A stretch of 64,000 bases of DNA from Chelatococcus albus (lineage in GTDB: Bacteria > Pseudomonadota > Alphaproteobacteria > Rhizobiales > Beijerinckiaceae). The number at the start of each line of letters is the position of its first letter. Within the stretch, counting starts at the first letter, position 1. Location of the stretch: assembly GCF_030067675.1 (NCBI RefSeq), contig NZ_JASJEV010000004.1, positions 186,001 through 250,000 on the forward strand, in the 5' to 3' direction. The position numbers were made by a program, and so were the translations under genes. Shown in pieces: positions 51,152-60,326 of the stretch. Under the pieces are notes generated by a model, which made no database searches, had not been told where the DNA came from, and was given only the letters and a program-made list of their open reading frames with translations.

Positions 51152-52456
51152 TCAGGAGCGCGGGTCGGCCGTCTGGCGCAGGTAGGCGAGCAGGCGGCTA
51201 TCAGGATAGCCGTCAGGCACGAGGCCGCGGCTCTCCTGGAAGGCGACGATCGCGTCACGCGTCTGCGTGCCGAGCCTGCCGTCCGGCTCGCCCACGTCGT
51301 AGCCGAGCAAGGCGAGGCGCCGCTGCAACTCGTGTCGCTCGTCCTTCGTCAGCTGGCGCTCCTCCACCGGCCAGGAGGCCTGGATCGCCGGACCGCCGTA
51401 GACGCGGTCGCCAAGGTGGGCAACGCCGAGCGCATAGGCATCGGAGTTATTGTAGCGCTTGATGACGGCGAAGTTCTTGGTGACGAGGAAGACCGGGCCG
51501 CGCGCACCGGCCGGCATGAACAGGCTCGCCTCGCCCTCTGCCGGCATGGCCTTGCCGTCCATGCGCCGCACGCCCGCCTGCGCCCAGTGGGCGAAGGATT
51601 GCTTTCGCACGCGATGGCTGTAACCCGGCGGGAGCTGCACTTCGAATCCCCATGGCAGCCCCGTCTGCCAGCCGTGCATCTTGAGGTAGTTGGCGGTGGA
51701 GGCGAGCGCATCGGGCACGGAGGTCCAGATGTCGCGCTTGCCATCGCCGGTGAAATCGACGGCATAGCGGACGAAACTCGAGGGCATGAACTGCGTCTGC
51801 CCCATGGCACCGGCCCACGAGCCCTGCATGTCGGCCGGCGAGACGTGGCCATCGTCGAGAATCTTGAGCGCCGTCACCAGCTCGTTGCGGAAATAGTCGC
51901 CGCGGTACCTGGCATAGGCGAGCGTGGCGAGCGCCTGGACGACGTAGTTGTTGCCGGTGAAGCCGCCGAAATTCGTCTCCATGCCCCAGACACCCATGAT
52001 GACCTTGCGATCGACGCCGTAGGTCTGTTCGACCGCGGCGAGCGTCGAGGCATACTGGGCAGCCATCTGCGGGCCCTTCTCCAGCCTCTTCTCCGAGACG
52101 GCGGAAGCGAGGTACTCCCAGATCGGCTTGACGAATTCGGATTGCTTCTTCGTGAGGTCGAGGACCTTCTGATCGGGCGAGACGCCGGCAAAGGCCGCGT
52201 CGAAGGTCCGCCGCGACACACCGCGGGCGCGCGCCGCCGGCCACAGCTCCTCGACGAAGGCCGCGAAGGCGGCCGGCTGCGGTGCCCCGCGGCCACTGGT
52301 GGTTTCAACCTCGTCCATGCTGGCGACGCCCGGAAGGATGCCGTTCGACGCGCAGGCCGCAAGAGCGAGGCTCGCGGCAATCGCAGCGATCGCGCCGATG
52401 CCGGTGCGCCGTCCGGCTGCCCCTCGCATGCGCCCGCCTGCCGTCCTGGCCGCCAT
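51152..52456 (-). CDS. Lytic murein transglycosylase, MltB-like lipoprotein
   Basis: 434 aa. The signal sequence ends in the lipobox ALAAC (Cys35). The catalytic domain has GVWGMETNFGG (catalytic Glu), DDGHVSPADMQGSWAGAMGQTQFMPSS and YALGVAHLGDRV, typical of MltB/Slt35 (SLT_2). A C-terminal peptidoglycan-binding domain (about 375-430) follows. It cleaves glycan strands to 1,6-anhydro muropeptides from the outer membrane. The ATG at 52456 follows GGGAG. Confidence 0.92.
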   Translation of the reverse strand: MAARTAGGRMRGAAGRRTGIGAIAAIAASLALAACASNGILPGVASMDEVETTSGRGAPQPAAFAAFVEELWPAARARGVSRRTFDAAFAGVSPDQKVLDLTKKQSEFVKPIWEYLASAVSEKRLEKGPQMAAQYASTLAAVEQTYGVDRKVIMGVWGMETNFGGFTGNNYVVQALATLAYARYRGDYFRNELVTALKILDDGHVSPADMQGSWAGAMGQTQFMPSSFVRYAVDFTGDGKRDIWTSVPDALASTANYLKMHGWQTGLPWGFEVQLPPGYSHRVRKQSFAHWAQAGVRRMDGKAMPAEGEASLFMPAGARGPVFLVTKNFAVIKRYNNSDAYALGVAHLGDRVYGGPAIQASWPVEERQLTKDERHELQRRLALLGYDVGEPDGRLGTQTRDAIVAFQESRGLVPDGYPDSRLLAYLRQTADPRS

Positions 52457-52566
52457 CGTCGAACTCCCCGCTGTTACGCCGGTCGGGCGACCGGCGGCAT
52501 AGAGCTTATGGGATATGGTTGCAAAAACGTAGAGCAGGACACCGGCAAAGGCCGAAAATTGCAAGC

Positions 52567-53556
52567 CTAGGCCCCCTCGCGGGCGAGGAGCTCGCGCTCC
52601 CACGCCAGAGCCTGCATGACGATGCCGTCGAGGTCGGCACGCGTGGGGACCCAGCCGAGGTCGGCCCGGATCCGGCGTACGTCGGCGACGATCGAGGCCG
52701 GATCGCCCGCCCGCCGCGGCGCGAGCCGCACGGGAAAGTCGACACCGGAGATGCGCTTGACCGCCTCGGCGACCTCGAGGACGGAATAGCCGCGACCGTA
52801 GCCGCAATTGTAGATGCCGCTCGCCCCGCCGCCGCGCAGATGCGCGAGCGCGGCCAGATGGGCCTCGGCGAGGTCGGTGACCTGGATGTAGTCGCGGACG
52901 CAGGAGCCGTCCGGCGTCGGATAGTCCGTGCCGAAGACGTCGAGCCCCGGCCGCAGGCCGAGCGCGGCCTGGCAGGCGACCTTGATGAGATGGGTCGCGT
53001 GCGGTGTCGACTGGCCCGACCGGCCGGCAGGATCCGCCCCGGCCACGTTGAAATAGCGCAGCACGACGTAGCGCAGGCCGTGCGCTTGGGCAGCGTCGGC
53101 GAGCATCCATTCGGTCATCAGCTTGGAGCGGCCGTAGGGCGAGACCGGCGCGAGCGGCGCGTCCTCGGGCACGGGGCTGACCGTCGTGTTGCCGTAGACG
53201 GCGGCGGTGGAGGAGAAGACGAAGTCGCGGATGCCGGCCGTCACCACGGCCTCGATGAGCGCGCGCGACTTCACCGTGTTGGCGAGATAGTAGCCGAGCG
53301 GATCGGCGACGGACTCGGGCACCACGATGCGGGCGGCGAAATGCGCGACCGCTGTTACGTCATATTCGGCGATGATCTTCGCGACGAGCGCGGCATCGGC
53401 GATGTCACCCTCGACGAGGGGCACGTCGTCCGGCACGGCCCAAGGAAAACCCGTCGACAGATCGTCGAGCACTACGGCCTCCTCGCCGGCGTCGTGCAGG
53501 GCCAAAACCATGTGGCTGCCGATGTAGCCCGCCCCGCCTGTCACCAATACCGCCAT
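52567..53556 (-). CDS. galE: UDP-glucose 4-epimerase
   Basis: 329 aa short-chain dehydrogenase fold. NAD motif GGAGYIGSH (7-15), catalytic Ser/Thr in FSSTAAVYG, and Tyr141/Lys145 in SPYGRSK. The C-terminal half binds the UDP-sugar (NVAGADPAGRSGQS, RDYIQVTDLAEAHL). It interconverts UDP-glucose and UDP-galactose for envelope polysaccharides. Divergent from galU, which makes its substrate. Confidence 0.94.
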   Translation of the reverse strand: MAVLVTGGAGYIGSHMVLALHDAGEEAVVLDDLSTGFPWAVPDDVPLVEGDIADAALVAKIIAEYDVTAVAHFAARIVVPESVADPLGYYLANTVKSRALIEAVVTAGIRDFVFSSTAAVYGNTTVSPVPEDAPLAPVSPYGRSKLMTEWMLADAAQAHGLRYVVLRYFNVAGADPAGRSGQSTPHATHLIKVACQAALGLRPGLDVFGTDYPTPDGSCVRDYIQVTDLAEAHLAALAHLRGGGASGIYNCGYGRGYSVLEVAEAVKRISGVDFPVRLAPRRAGDPASIVADVRRIRADLGWVPTRADLDGIVMQALAWERELLAREGA

Positions 53557-53626
53557 CGCCTGCGCTCCTCCTCCTGCGCGCGACCCGTGCCGCGCCGGGC
53601 CCGCCGCATGCTTTGCCAGGGAACCA

Positions 53627-53641
53627 TTGACGCGGCGTCAA
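53627..53641. promoter_or_regulatory. Palindrome in the galE-galU divergent promoter region
   Basis: TTGACGC-G-GCGTCAA, a perfect 15-bp palindrome 71 bp from the galE start and 164 bp from galU. It contains TTGAC on both strands, so it could be paired -35 elements or an operator. Several ATTCAT/GTCAT repeats follow at 53642-53670. Confidence 0.35.
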
Positions 53642-53804
53642 CATTCATTCGTCATTCATGGGTCATGCTCATCGTTCGCTCGACCAAGCCGCCATCGCAT
53701 CACCATATTCGCGATGACGGTGGTCGGGTGTGCGAACGGCGTCAGGGGTGGCCGCGGTTCGCATTCTCCTCCCTCGCCCCACAGGACTGGTTCCAGATCA
53801 GCTC

Positions 53805-54707
53805 ATGAAGAAGCCTATCCGCAAGGCCGTATTCCCCGTCGCGGGTCTCGGCACCCGCTTCCTCCCCGCCACGAAGGCCATGCCCAAGGAGATGCTGACG
53901 GTCGTCGACCGGCCCGTCATCCAGCATGTCGTCGACGAGGCGCGCGCCGCGGGCATCGAGCATTTCGTCTTCGTCACGGGCCGCAACAAGGGCGTCATCG
54001 AGGACCACTTCGACAATCAGTTCGAGCTGGAGCGCACGCTCGCCGAGCGCGGCAAGACGAAGGTGCTCGAAGAGCTCCTGCGTGATCTGCCGGGCGCCGG
54101 CCAGACGAGCTTCACGCGCCAGCAGGGGCCGCTCGGCCTCGGCCACGCGGTCTGGTGCGCCCGCGAGATCGTCGGCGAAGAACCCTTCGCGCTCCTCTTG
54201 CCCGACATGCTGCACCACGCCGCCAAGCCCTGCCTCGCCGAGATGATCGAGGCCTACAACGAGCATGGCGGCAACCACATCGCTGTTGCGCCGGTGCCGG
54301 ACGACCAGACGCACCAGTACGGCATCGTCGGCGTGAAGGACGCCACCGCCAAGGTCTCGCAGATCACGACCATGGTGGAGAAACCGCCGAAGGGTACCGC
54401 CCCGTCGAACCTGCACATCACCGGCCGCTACATCCTGCAGCCGGGCATCTTCGACCTTCTCGCCAGGCAGGAGCGCGGCGCCGGCGGCGAGATCCAGCTC
54501 ACCGACGCCATGATCAAGCTGTCGCAGACGGAGCCCTTCTTCGCCACGCGCTTCGACGGCGACATCTACGACTGCGGCTCGAAGATCGGCTTCCTCTCGG
54601 CCAACGTCGCCTATGCCCTGGAGCGACCGGACCTCGCGGCCGAGTTCCGCCGGGAGATCGAGGCGATCCTGGCGAGGCGTCGCACGCCGCTCAGCGCTGC
54701 AGTCTGA
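53805..54707 (+). CDS. galU: UTP-glucose-1-phosphate uridylyltransferase
   Basis: 300 aa. The nucleotide-binding loop AVFPVAGLGTRFLPATKAMPKEML is followed by QGPLGLGHAVWCA and FALLLPDM, and by FDGDIYDCGSKIGF near the end. It makes UDP-glucose from UTP and glucose-1-phosphate. The start was placed at MKKPIRKAVFPVA. The 3' end overlaps the convergent outer-membrane protein gene by 17 bp. Confidence 0.95.
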   Translation: MKKPIRKAVFPVAGLGTRFLPATKAMPKEMLTVVDRPVIQHVVDEARAAGIEHFVFVTGRNKGVIEDHFDNQFELERTLAERGKTKVLEELLRDLPGAGQTSFTRQQGPLGLGHAVWCAREIVGEEPFALLLPDMLHHAAKPCLAEMIEAYNEHGGNHIAVAPVPDDQTHQYGIVGVKDATAKVSQITTMVEKPPKGTAPSNLHITGRYILQPGIFDLLARQERGAGGEIQLTDAMIKLSQTEPFFATRFDGDIYDCGSKIGFLSANVAYALERPDLAAEFRREIEAILARRRTPLSAAV

Positions 54708-56196
54708 GCCCCAGGAGAAAGACGTTGGCGGTGTAGTCGGACCCCGGCGTCGTGCTCTTCAGTCGTTCGTGCGTGAAGCTCGCCCGCACCGCCAGGGAGC
54801 GGGTGAGCTTCCATTCCAGGCGCAGGCCGCCGGTGAAGGTATCCTCCTTCACGGGAACGCCGTCGTAGTCGTTCTGCTGCAGCGACAGCAGGCCGGTGAG
54901 CGTCAGATAACGGCGCAGCGCATGCTCCACTTCGAGCGTGGCGCGCCTGGCCAGAAGGCCGCTCGCCCCCACCACCGTCGTCTCGTCGAGGCTCGTCGCG
55001 CCGCGCAGCCGCACTGTCGTGAGCGGCGTCGGCGTCCACACGATGGCCGCATCGACCAGCGGCCCGCGCAGGGCCTCCAGCCGCTCGTCCTCGTAGGTGC
55101 GGTGCTGGTAGCCCACGGCGACCTCGCCGGTGACGAGGCGCGTGAGTTCGAAGCTCGCACCCGCGCGCAGGCTGTAACCCGTCGAATCGCGCTCGAAGCC
55201 GGAACTGTCGATACGCCGGTCGTAGCGGCGCGTGTCGATGGTGCCCTCGACGAAGGGCTTCAGCCCCGGATGCACTTCGTAACCGCCGCGCAGCGCCAGG
55301 CCGTATTGCGTGTAGTTGCGGTCGCCCTGGTCCAGCGTTCCGCCGCCCGCGAGCTCCGCGTCCTCGTAGTAGCTGCGGTCGATGCTGCCCTTGAGGCCGA
55401 GCGACAGCCGGTTGAAGCGCTCGACGACGCCCGCCGAGACACCGCCGGTGGCGACGATCGGGCGGTCGATCACGCTGCCGGGCAGGTCGGGGCTGCCGGG
55501 GCGCTGGGTGTCGAGCGTGAAGCGCGCGCCGAGGTCGATCTCGGTGTCGCGCCGCGCATCGAGACGCAGGTCGAGGCGCCCCTCGCCCGTGGGACGGCTG
55601 GCGCGGCGCATGTCGGGATAGTCGAGATAGGCGCCACGCAGGAGCCCGACGAGCTCGTGACGCGACCAGTCGGACTTGAGGCGCAGTTCCCCTTCGGTGC
55701 GCAGGAGCGTGGAGCCCTTGTGCCGGCCGGAGGACCGATTGGGGTTCGTGTCGTAGCCCACGCCCGACTCGATGGCGGGAAGGAGCGTCAGGCCGCCGAA
55801 GCGCCAGCCGAGAGGGGCAAAAGCGTCGTCCTCGACGCGGCGGCGGCGACGCACCGGGGTCTCGGGGGCCGCCATCGCCAAGCCGTACACCGGCGAGCGC
55901 ACGGATCCGCGCACCCCGTCGGCCAGCGGCGGGCGCACGGGCTGCCGGACGGGGGCGGAGGTGGCAGCGGCGGAGGGAGCGGCTCCTTCCCCGGCTCCCC
56001 CCGGCGACGGCTCCAGGGCGTCGAAGCCGAGGGCGGACGGTCCGACCCCGAGCGCCGGCTGCGTCGTGCCCCGCAGGGCGCCGCCCGCAACCTCCTGGGC
56101 GGGCGCCGGCAACGACAGGAGGGTCATCGCCGCGAGGCCAAGCGCAAGCACCGGCGAAACCGGTGTCTCGTCGGAACGGCATCTGCAGCGAACCAA
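54691..56196 (-). CDS. Outer-membrane beta-barrel protein (BBP2-like)
   Basis: 501 aa from a TTG at 56196, which has GGAG exactly 8 bp upstream. A GTG at 56256 would add 20 residues without a ribosome-binding site. A signal peptide (about 13-33, ending PAPAQ) precedes an Ala/Pro-rich linker and then repeated amphipathic strands ending FLLGLRLQR, the terminal beta-signal. It resembles the BBP2-type barrels found near exopolysaccharide or capsule genes of rhizobia. Its role is unknown; galU, galE and kdsD nearby fit an envelope-polysaccharide setting. Confidence 0.8.
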   Translation of the reverse strand: MVRCRCRSDETPVSPVLALGLAAMTLLSLPAPAQEVAGGALRGTTQPALGVGPSALGFDALEPSPGGAGEGAAPSAAATSAPVRQPVRPPLADGVRGSVRSPVYGLAMAAPETPVRRRRRVEDDAFAPLGWRFGGLTLLPAIESGVGYDTNPNRSSGRHKGSTLLRTEGELRLKSDWSRHELVGLLRGAYLDYPDMRRASRPTGEGRLDLRLDARRDTEIDLGARFTLDTQRPGSPDLPGSVIDRPIVATGGVSAGVVERFNRLSLGLKGSIDRSYYEDAELAGGGTLDQGDRNYTQYGLALRGGYEVHPGLKPFVEGTIDTRRYDRRIDSSGFERDSTGYSLRAGASFELTRLVTGEVAVGYQHRTYEDERLEALRGPLVDAAIVWTPTPLTTVRLRGATSLDETTVVGASGLLARRATLEVEHALRRYLTLTGLLSLQQNDYDGVPVKEDTFTGGLRLEWKLTRSLAVRASFTHERLKSTTPGSDYTANVFLLGLRLQR

Positions 56197-56295
56197 TGAC
56201 TTCGCTCCATTTGGCGGCACGGCCGGGTGGCCGCGCGAGGCACCGTCGACGGCCACGGCATGCGCCCGCGCCCACCGCCGGCACGCGCGGCATGG

Positions 56296-56334
56296 TTAAT
56301 GGACGCTAAAACGGCAGAGTTAACGCGCAGTAAG
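56296..56334 (+). promoter_or_regulatory. Two tandem near-CtrA sites upstream of kdsD
   Basis: TTAA-N7-TAAA (56296-56310) and TTAA-N7-TAAG (56320-56334), 24 bp apart, each imperfect at the second half. They lie 80-120 bp before the kdsD start. Weak evidence singly; the repeat is what makes it notable. Confidence 0.25.
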
Positions 56335-56414
56335 CGGCGGGCGCGTGGCGTCGCCTTGCGGCGCCGTCCGTGCTATGAGGCGGGCCGCCCCAGCCCAAGA
56401 GGATCGCCGCCCTG

Positions 56415-57407
56415 ATGACCCTTTCCGCCGTCCGCAAGCCAGCCGTCGACCCGATTGCCTCCGCCCTGCGCACGCTCGCGACCGAGCGCAACGGCCTCGA
56501 GGCATTGGCGGAGGCCCTGACCGCCGGTCTCGGCGAGCGCTTCGCGACGGCGGTCCGCCTCATCGGCGCCTGCACCGGCCGCGTCATCGTCACGGGCATG
56601 GGCAAGTCGGGCCATGTCGGCCGCAAGATCGCGGCGACGCTCGCCTCGACCGGCACGCCCGCCTATTTCGTGCATCCGGGCGAGGCGAGCCACGGCGACC
56701 TCGGCATGATCCGGGCCGACGACGTCGTCATCGCCCTTTCCTGGTCAGGCGAGACGACGGAACTGTCGTCGATCATCGGCTATGCTAAGCGCTTCCGCGT
56801 GACGCTCGTCGCCATCACCTCGAAGGACGATTCGACGCTGGGGCGAGAGGCCGATGTCTGCCTCACCCTGCCGAGGACCCAGGAGGCCTGCCCGAACGGC
56901 CTCGCGCCGACCACCTCGACCACCATGCAGATCGTGCTCGGCGACGCGCTCGCCGTGGCGCTGCTGGAGGCACGCGGCTTCTCGGCGCAGGATTTCCGCA
57001 TCTACCATCCCGGGGGCAAGCTTGGTGCACAGCTCACGCAGGTGTGCGACGTCATGCACGCCGGCGAGCGCCTGCCAGTCGTCGCCGTCGGCCGCACCAT
57101 GGGCGATGCCCTCGTCGAGATGAGCGCCAAGGGCTTCGGTTGCGTCGTCGTCGTGGACGACGCGGGCCTGCTTGCCGGCATCGTCACGGACGGCGACCTG
57201 CGCCGCCACATGAGGCCCGATCTCATGACCCTGGAGGTCGAAGCGGTCATGACGCGCACGCCGAAGATCGTCGCGCCCGACGCCCTCCTTGCCGAGGCGC
57301 TGGAGCTCGTCGAGCGCACGAAGGTGGGCGCGCTGGTCGTCGTCGAGGACGGCAGGCCGGTGGGGCTCGTGCACGTGCTCGACCTTCTCAGGGCGGGGGC
57401 GGCCTGA
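56415..57407 (+). CDS. kdsD: Arabinose-5-phosphate isomerase, KpsF/GutQ family
   Basis: 330 aa. The SIS domain (about 45-175: RVIVTGMGKSGHVGRKIAATLASTGTPAYFVHPGEASHGDLGMI, SWSGETTE) is followed by PTTSTTMQIVLGDALAVAL and two CBS domains (about 210-330). It converts ribulose-5-phosphate to arabinose-5-phosphate, the first step to KDO of lipopolysaccharide or capsule. It stands alone, divergent from the barrel gene and convergent with nfeD. Confidence 0.93.
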   Translation: MTLSAVRKPAVDPIASALRTLATERNGLEALAEALTAGLGERFATAVRLIGACTGRVIVTGMGKSGHVGRKIAATLASTGTPAYFVHPGEASHGDLGMIRADDVVIALSWSGETTELSSIIGYAKRFRVTLVAITSKDDSTLGREADVCLTLPRTQEACPNGLAPTTSTTMQIVLGDALAVALLEARGFSAQDFRIYHPGGKLGAQLTQVCDVMHAGERLPVVAVGRTMGDALVEMSAKGFGCVVVVDDAGLLAGIVTDGDLRRHMRPDLMTLEVEAVMTRTPKIVAPDALLAEALELVERTKVGALVVVEDGRPVGLVHVLDLLRAGAA

Positions 57408-57408
57408 C

Positions 57409-57426
57409 CGCCCGGGCTCCCGGGCG
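57409..57426. terminator. Hairpin between convergent kdsD and nfeD
   Basis: CGCCCGG (57409-57415) with CCGGGCG (57420-57426), loop GCTC. No T-run, so the function is uncertain. Confidence 0.4.
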
Positions 57427-57438
57427 ACGACACCGTTC

Positions 57439-57888
57439 TCAGGCCCGCTCCACCACGAGCGTGGCACCGTCGATGCGCAGGACGCGGACGGTCGCGCCGG
57501 CAGGGCAATCGGGCCCGACGATGCGCCAGACGCTGTCGCCCACACGCAGCCGCCCTTCCCCCTTCTCGATCGGCGCGTCGAGCGTGAAGGTTTCGCCGAC
57601 CAGCGCCGCGCCGCGCCGGTTGAGGAAGGGCTGATCGGCCCCCTCCTCTCCCCTGCGGCGCGTCAGAATGCGTCCGAGCCCGACGCTCGCCGCGGCGAGC
57701 ACCGCGAAGAGAAGCGCGCTCGCCTGCCAGGACAGGTCGAGCAGCGCGTCGAGCACGCCGGTGACGACTGCGGCCAGACCGAGCCAGAGGAAGAAGACGC
57801 CGGGTGCGAGGAGCTCGAGCCCCATGAGGGCAAGCCCGAGCACGATCCACATCCATGGACCGTGCTCATGCAGCAGCCAGGTGATCAT
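57439..57888 (-). CDS. NfeD family membrane protein (short form)
   Basis: 149 aa. Two to three transmembrane helices (about 15-75: MWIVLGLALMGLELLAPGVFFLWLGLAAVVTGVLDALL ... ASALLFAVLAAASVGL) and a C-terminal OB-fold (about 90-149: RRGAALVGETFTLDAPIEKGEGRLRVGDSVWRIVG). Short NfeD proteins partner with stomatin-like SPFH proteins, and the gene just upstream encodes one, 12 bp away. No protease domain is present. Confidence 0.92.
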   Translation of the reverse strand: MITWLLHEHGPWMWIVLGLALMGLELLAPGVFFLWLGLAAVVTGVLDALLDLSWQASALLFAVLAAASVGLGRILTRRRGEEGADQPFLNRRGAALVGETFTLDAPIEKGEGRLRVGDSVWRIVGPDCPAGATVRVLRIDGATLVVERA

Positions 57889-57900
57889 GTCCGTCCCGAC

Positions 57901-58902
57901 TCAGGAGTTGGGCAGGGCGGTCCCGGTCGGCGGGACGCCAGAACCGGGGCGGCCCTGGAGCCGGCCGCGCGCGGCGGTCGTCGCGCCACCGTCACCGAAG
58001 ACAGTCTTCGTGATCTCGGCAAGGCCGCCGAGCGTGCCGACGAGGCTCGCGGCCTCGATCGGGACGACGAGCACCTTCTGGTTCGGCGCCCCGGCGAGTG
58101 TCTTGAGGGCATCGACGTATTTCTCGGCGACGAGGAAGTTCGCGGCCGCAAGGTCGCCGCGCGTGATCGCCTCGCTCACCATGGCGGTGGCGCGCGCCTC
58201 GGCCTCCGCTTGCCGCTCGCGCGCCTCGGCGTCGCGGAAGGCGGCCTCCTTGCGGCCCTCGGCGGCGAGGATCTGGGCCTGCTTCTGGCCCTCCGCCCGC
58301 AGGATCTCGGCCTGGCGCTGGCCTTCTGCCTCGAGCACGGCGGCGCGCTTCTCGCGTTCGGCCTTCATCTGCCGGGCCATGGCGTCGGCGAGATCGGCCG
58401 GCGGCAGGATGTCCTTGATCTCGATGCGCGTGACCTTGACGCCCCAGGGCGAGGCCGCCGCGTCCATGACGCGCAGGAGGCGCTCGTTGATCTCGTCGCG
58501 ATGCGACAGGAGCTGGTCGAGGTCCATGGAGCCGACGACGGTGCGGATGTTCGTCATCGTCAGGGTGAGCAGGGCCTGCGACAGGTCCGCCACCTCGTAG
58601 GAAGCGCGGGCGGCGTCGAGCACCTGGAAGAAGGCTACAGCGTCGATCTTCACCCCGGCATTGTCCTTTGTGATGGCCTCCTGGCTCGGCACGTCGAGCA
58701 CCTGTTCCATCATGTTGACCTTCTTGCCGACCGATTCGACGTAGGGAACGATCAGGCCGAGGCCGGGCCCGAGCGTGCGCGCATAGCGGCCGAACCGCTC
58801 GACCGTATAGGCGAAGCCCTGCGGCACCGTACGCACGCCGAGTGCGATCGTCAGGATGACGACAGCGACGAGCACGACGACGAAAAGGTCGAAACCAAAC
58901 AT
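57901..58902 (-). CDS. SPFH/Band 7 (stomatin-like, QmcA) protein
   Basis: 333 aa. An N-terminal membrane anchor (MFGFDLFVVVLVAVVILTIALG) is followed by the Band 7 domain (TVPQGFAYTVERFGRYARTLGPGLGLIVPYVESVGKKVNMMEQVLDVPSQEAITKDN). A long coiled coil (QMKAEREKRAAVLEAEGQRQAEIL) and a conserved C-terminal VVPIEAASLVGTL complete it. It organises membrane microdomains. In an operon with nfeD. Confidence 0.93.
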   Translation of the reverse strand: MFGFDLFVVVLVAVVILTIALGVRTVPQGFAYTVERFGRYARTLGPGLGLIVPYVESVGKKVNMMEQVLDVPSQEAITKDNAGVKIDAVAFFQVLDAARASYEVADLSQALLTLTMTNIRTVVGSMDLDQLLSHRDEINERLLRVMDAAASPWGVKVTRIEIKDILPPADLADAMARQMKAEREKRAAVLEAEGQRQAEILRAEGQKQAQILAAEGRKEAAFRDAEARERQAEAEARATAMVSEAITRGDLAAANFLVAEKYVDALKTLAGAPNQKVLVVPIEAASLVGTLGGLAEITKTVFGDGGATTAARGRLQGRPGSGVPPTGTALPNS

Positions 58903-59014
58903 CGAATCCCCCCGGGCCCGCAAGGTACGATGCAGCCGGCGGCAGTGTCGGGCATGCCGGCGAAGCCGGCAAGCCCGGACGGCGGAACGCGCTACCTCGG
59001 CCTCGCGCCGGCTC

Positions 59015-60103
59015 CTAGAGCCAGCCCTGCAGCTCGCGGCGCACCAGATGCTCGATGACGGCCATGCCCTCGGGCGAATCGTTCAGGCAGGGGATGGCCG
59101 CGAACTGGTCCCCGCCATGGTGGCGGAAGATCTCGGCATTCTCGCCGGCGATCTCCTCGAGCGTCTCCAGGCAGTCGGCGGAGAAGCCGGGCATGACCAC
59201 GGCGAGCCGCCTGACGCCCTTCTCGGCGAGGCCCTTCACCGTCATGTCGGTGTAGGGCTGCAGCCACTCCGCCCGGCCGAAGCGCGACTGGAAGGTGAGC
59301 ATGAGGCGGTCCTCGGGCAGGCCGAGCGCCGCGCGCAGCAGCGCCACCGTCTCGATGCACTGGCGCTCGTAGGGGTCACCCTTCAGCACGTAGTCCCTGG
59401 GCACGCCGTGGAAGGAGGCGAGGATCACCTCGGGCTCGAAGGGAAGTTTTCCGAGCCCGGTCCTGAGGGAGGCGGCCACCGCGTCGATGTAGACGGGATC
59501 GTCGTGATAGGGCGGCAGGACGCGGATCGTCGGCTGCCAGCGCATCTTCATCAGCGCCTCGAAGGCCTTGTCGCAGGCGGTCGCCGTCGTGGCGGCAGCA
59601 TATTGGGGATAGAGCGGCGCGACGAGGATGCGGTCGCAGCCTTGCCTCTGCAGCACCTCGAGCCGCGACGCGACGCTCGGGTTGCCGTAGCGCATGGCCC
59701 AGTCGACGACGATGCGCCCGTCGTCGAGCGCCGCCGCGAGCTTCTCGGCCTGCGAACGCGTGATCGTCTTCAGCGGGGACTCGTTGCGCTGCCTGTTCCA
59801 GATGGTCTCGTAGTCCCGGCCCTTCCTGCCGGGCCGCGTCGTGAGGATGATCAGATTGAGCAGCGGCCACCACAACCAGCGCGGCGTCTCGATGACCCGC
59901 GGATCGGAGAGGAATTCCTTGAGATAGCGGCGCATCGACCAGTAGTCGGTCGCGTCCGGCGTGCCGAGATTCATCAGGAGGATGCCGACACGGCCGGATT
60001 TCGCCGGCGACCGGTCGGCGGGACGGGGGGCGGCGGCGGCCGCTTCGTGACGCTGCAACGCTTGGGCTCCGGACAAGGCTCGGCGCGGCGAGAGGCCGCT
60101 CAT
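59015..60103 (-). CDS. hemH: Ferrochelatase
   Basis: 362 aa. It inserts Fe2+ into protoporphyrin IX. GILLMNLGTPD opens the domain after a ~37-residue extension rich in Ala and Pro; PLYPQYAAATTAT and SFHGVPRDY (catalytic His about 232) are conserved, and PGFSADCLETLEEI contains the Glu near the metal. The start MSGLSPRR is at 60103; a shorter start inside the low-complexity extension is possible. Confidence 0.93.
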   Translation of the reverse strand: MSGLSPRRALSGAQALQRHEAAAAAPRPADRSPAKSGRVGILLMNLGTPDATDYWSMRRYLKEFLSDPRVIETPRWLWWPLLNLIILTTRPGRKGRDYETIWNRQRNESPLKTITRSQAEKLAAALDDGRIVVDWAMRYGNPSVASRLEVLQRQGCDRILVAPLYPQYAAATTATACDKAFEALMKMRWQPTIRVLPPYHDDPVYIDAVAASLRTGLGKLPFEPEVILASFHGVPRDYVLKGDPYERQCIETVALLRAALGLPEDRLMLTFQSRFGRAEWLQPYTDMTVKGLAEKGVRRLAVVMPGFSADCLETLEEIAGENAEIFRHHGGDQFAAIPCLNDSPEGMAVIEHLVRRELQGWL

Positions 60104-60326
60104 TGTCGTCTTCCGTCCACTGTCAGGTGCCGCAATACAACCGGACCCATCGCCGCAGAGGCAGCGACATGCGTCCGCGCAAGGTCGCTCCCGCCTGACC
60201 GCACCCCTTATCATCCTACCTGCAAGACACCTCCGTCTGGCGCTTGCCGGCGGGGCGCCGCGCCGGCATCCTCACCGTCCAGAACGCTGCCAAGTCCAAG
60301 ATGCAGGTCTTCCCAGAGGGTCAGCC

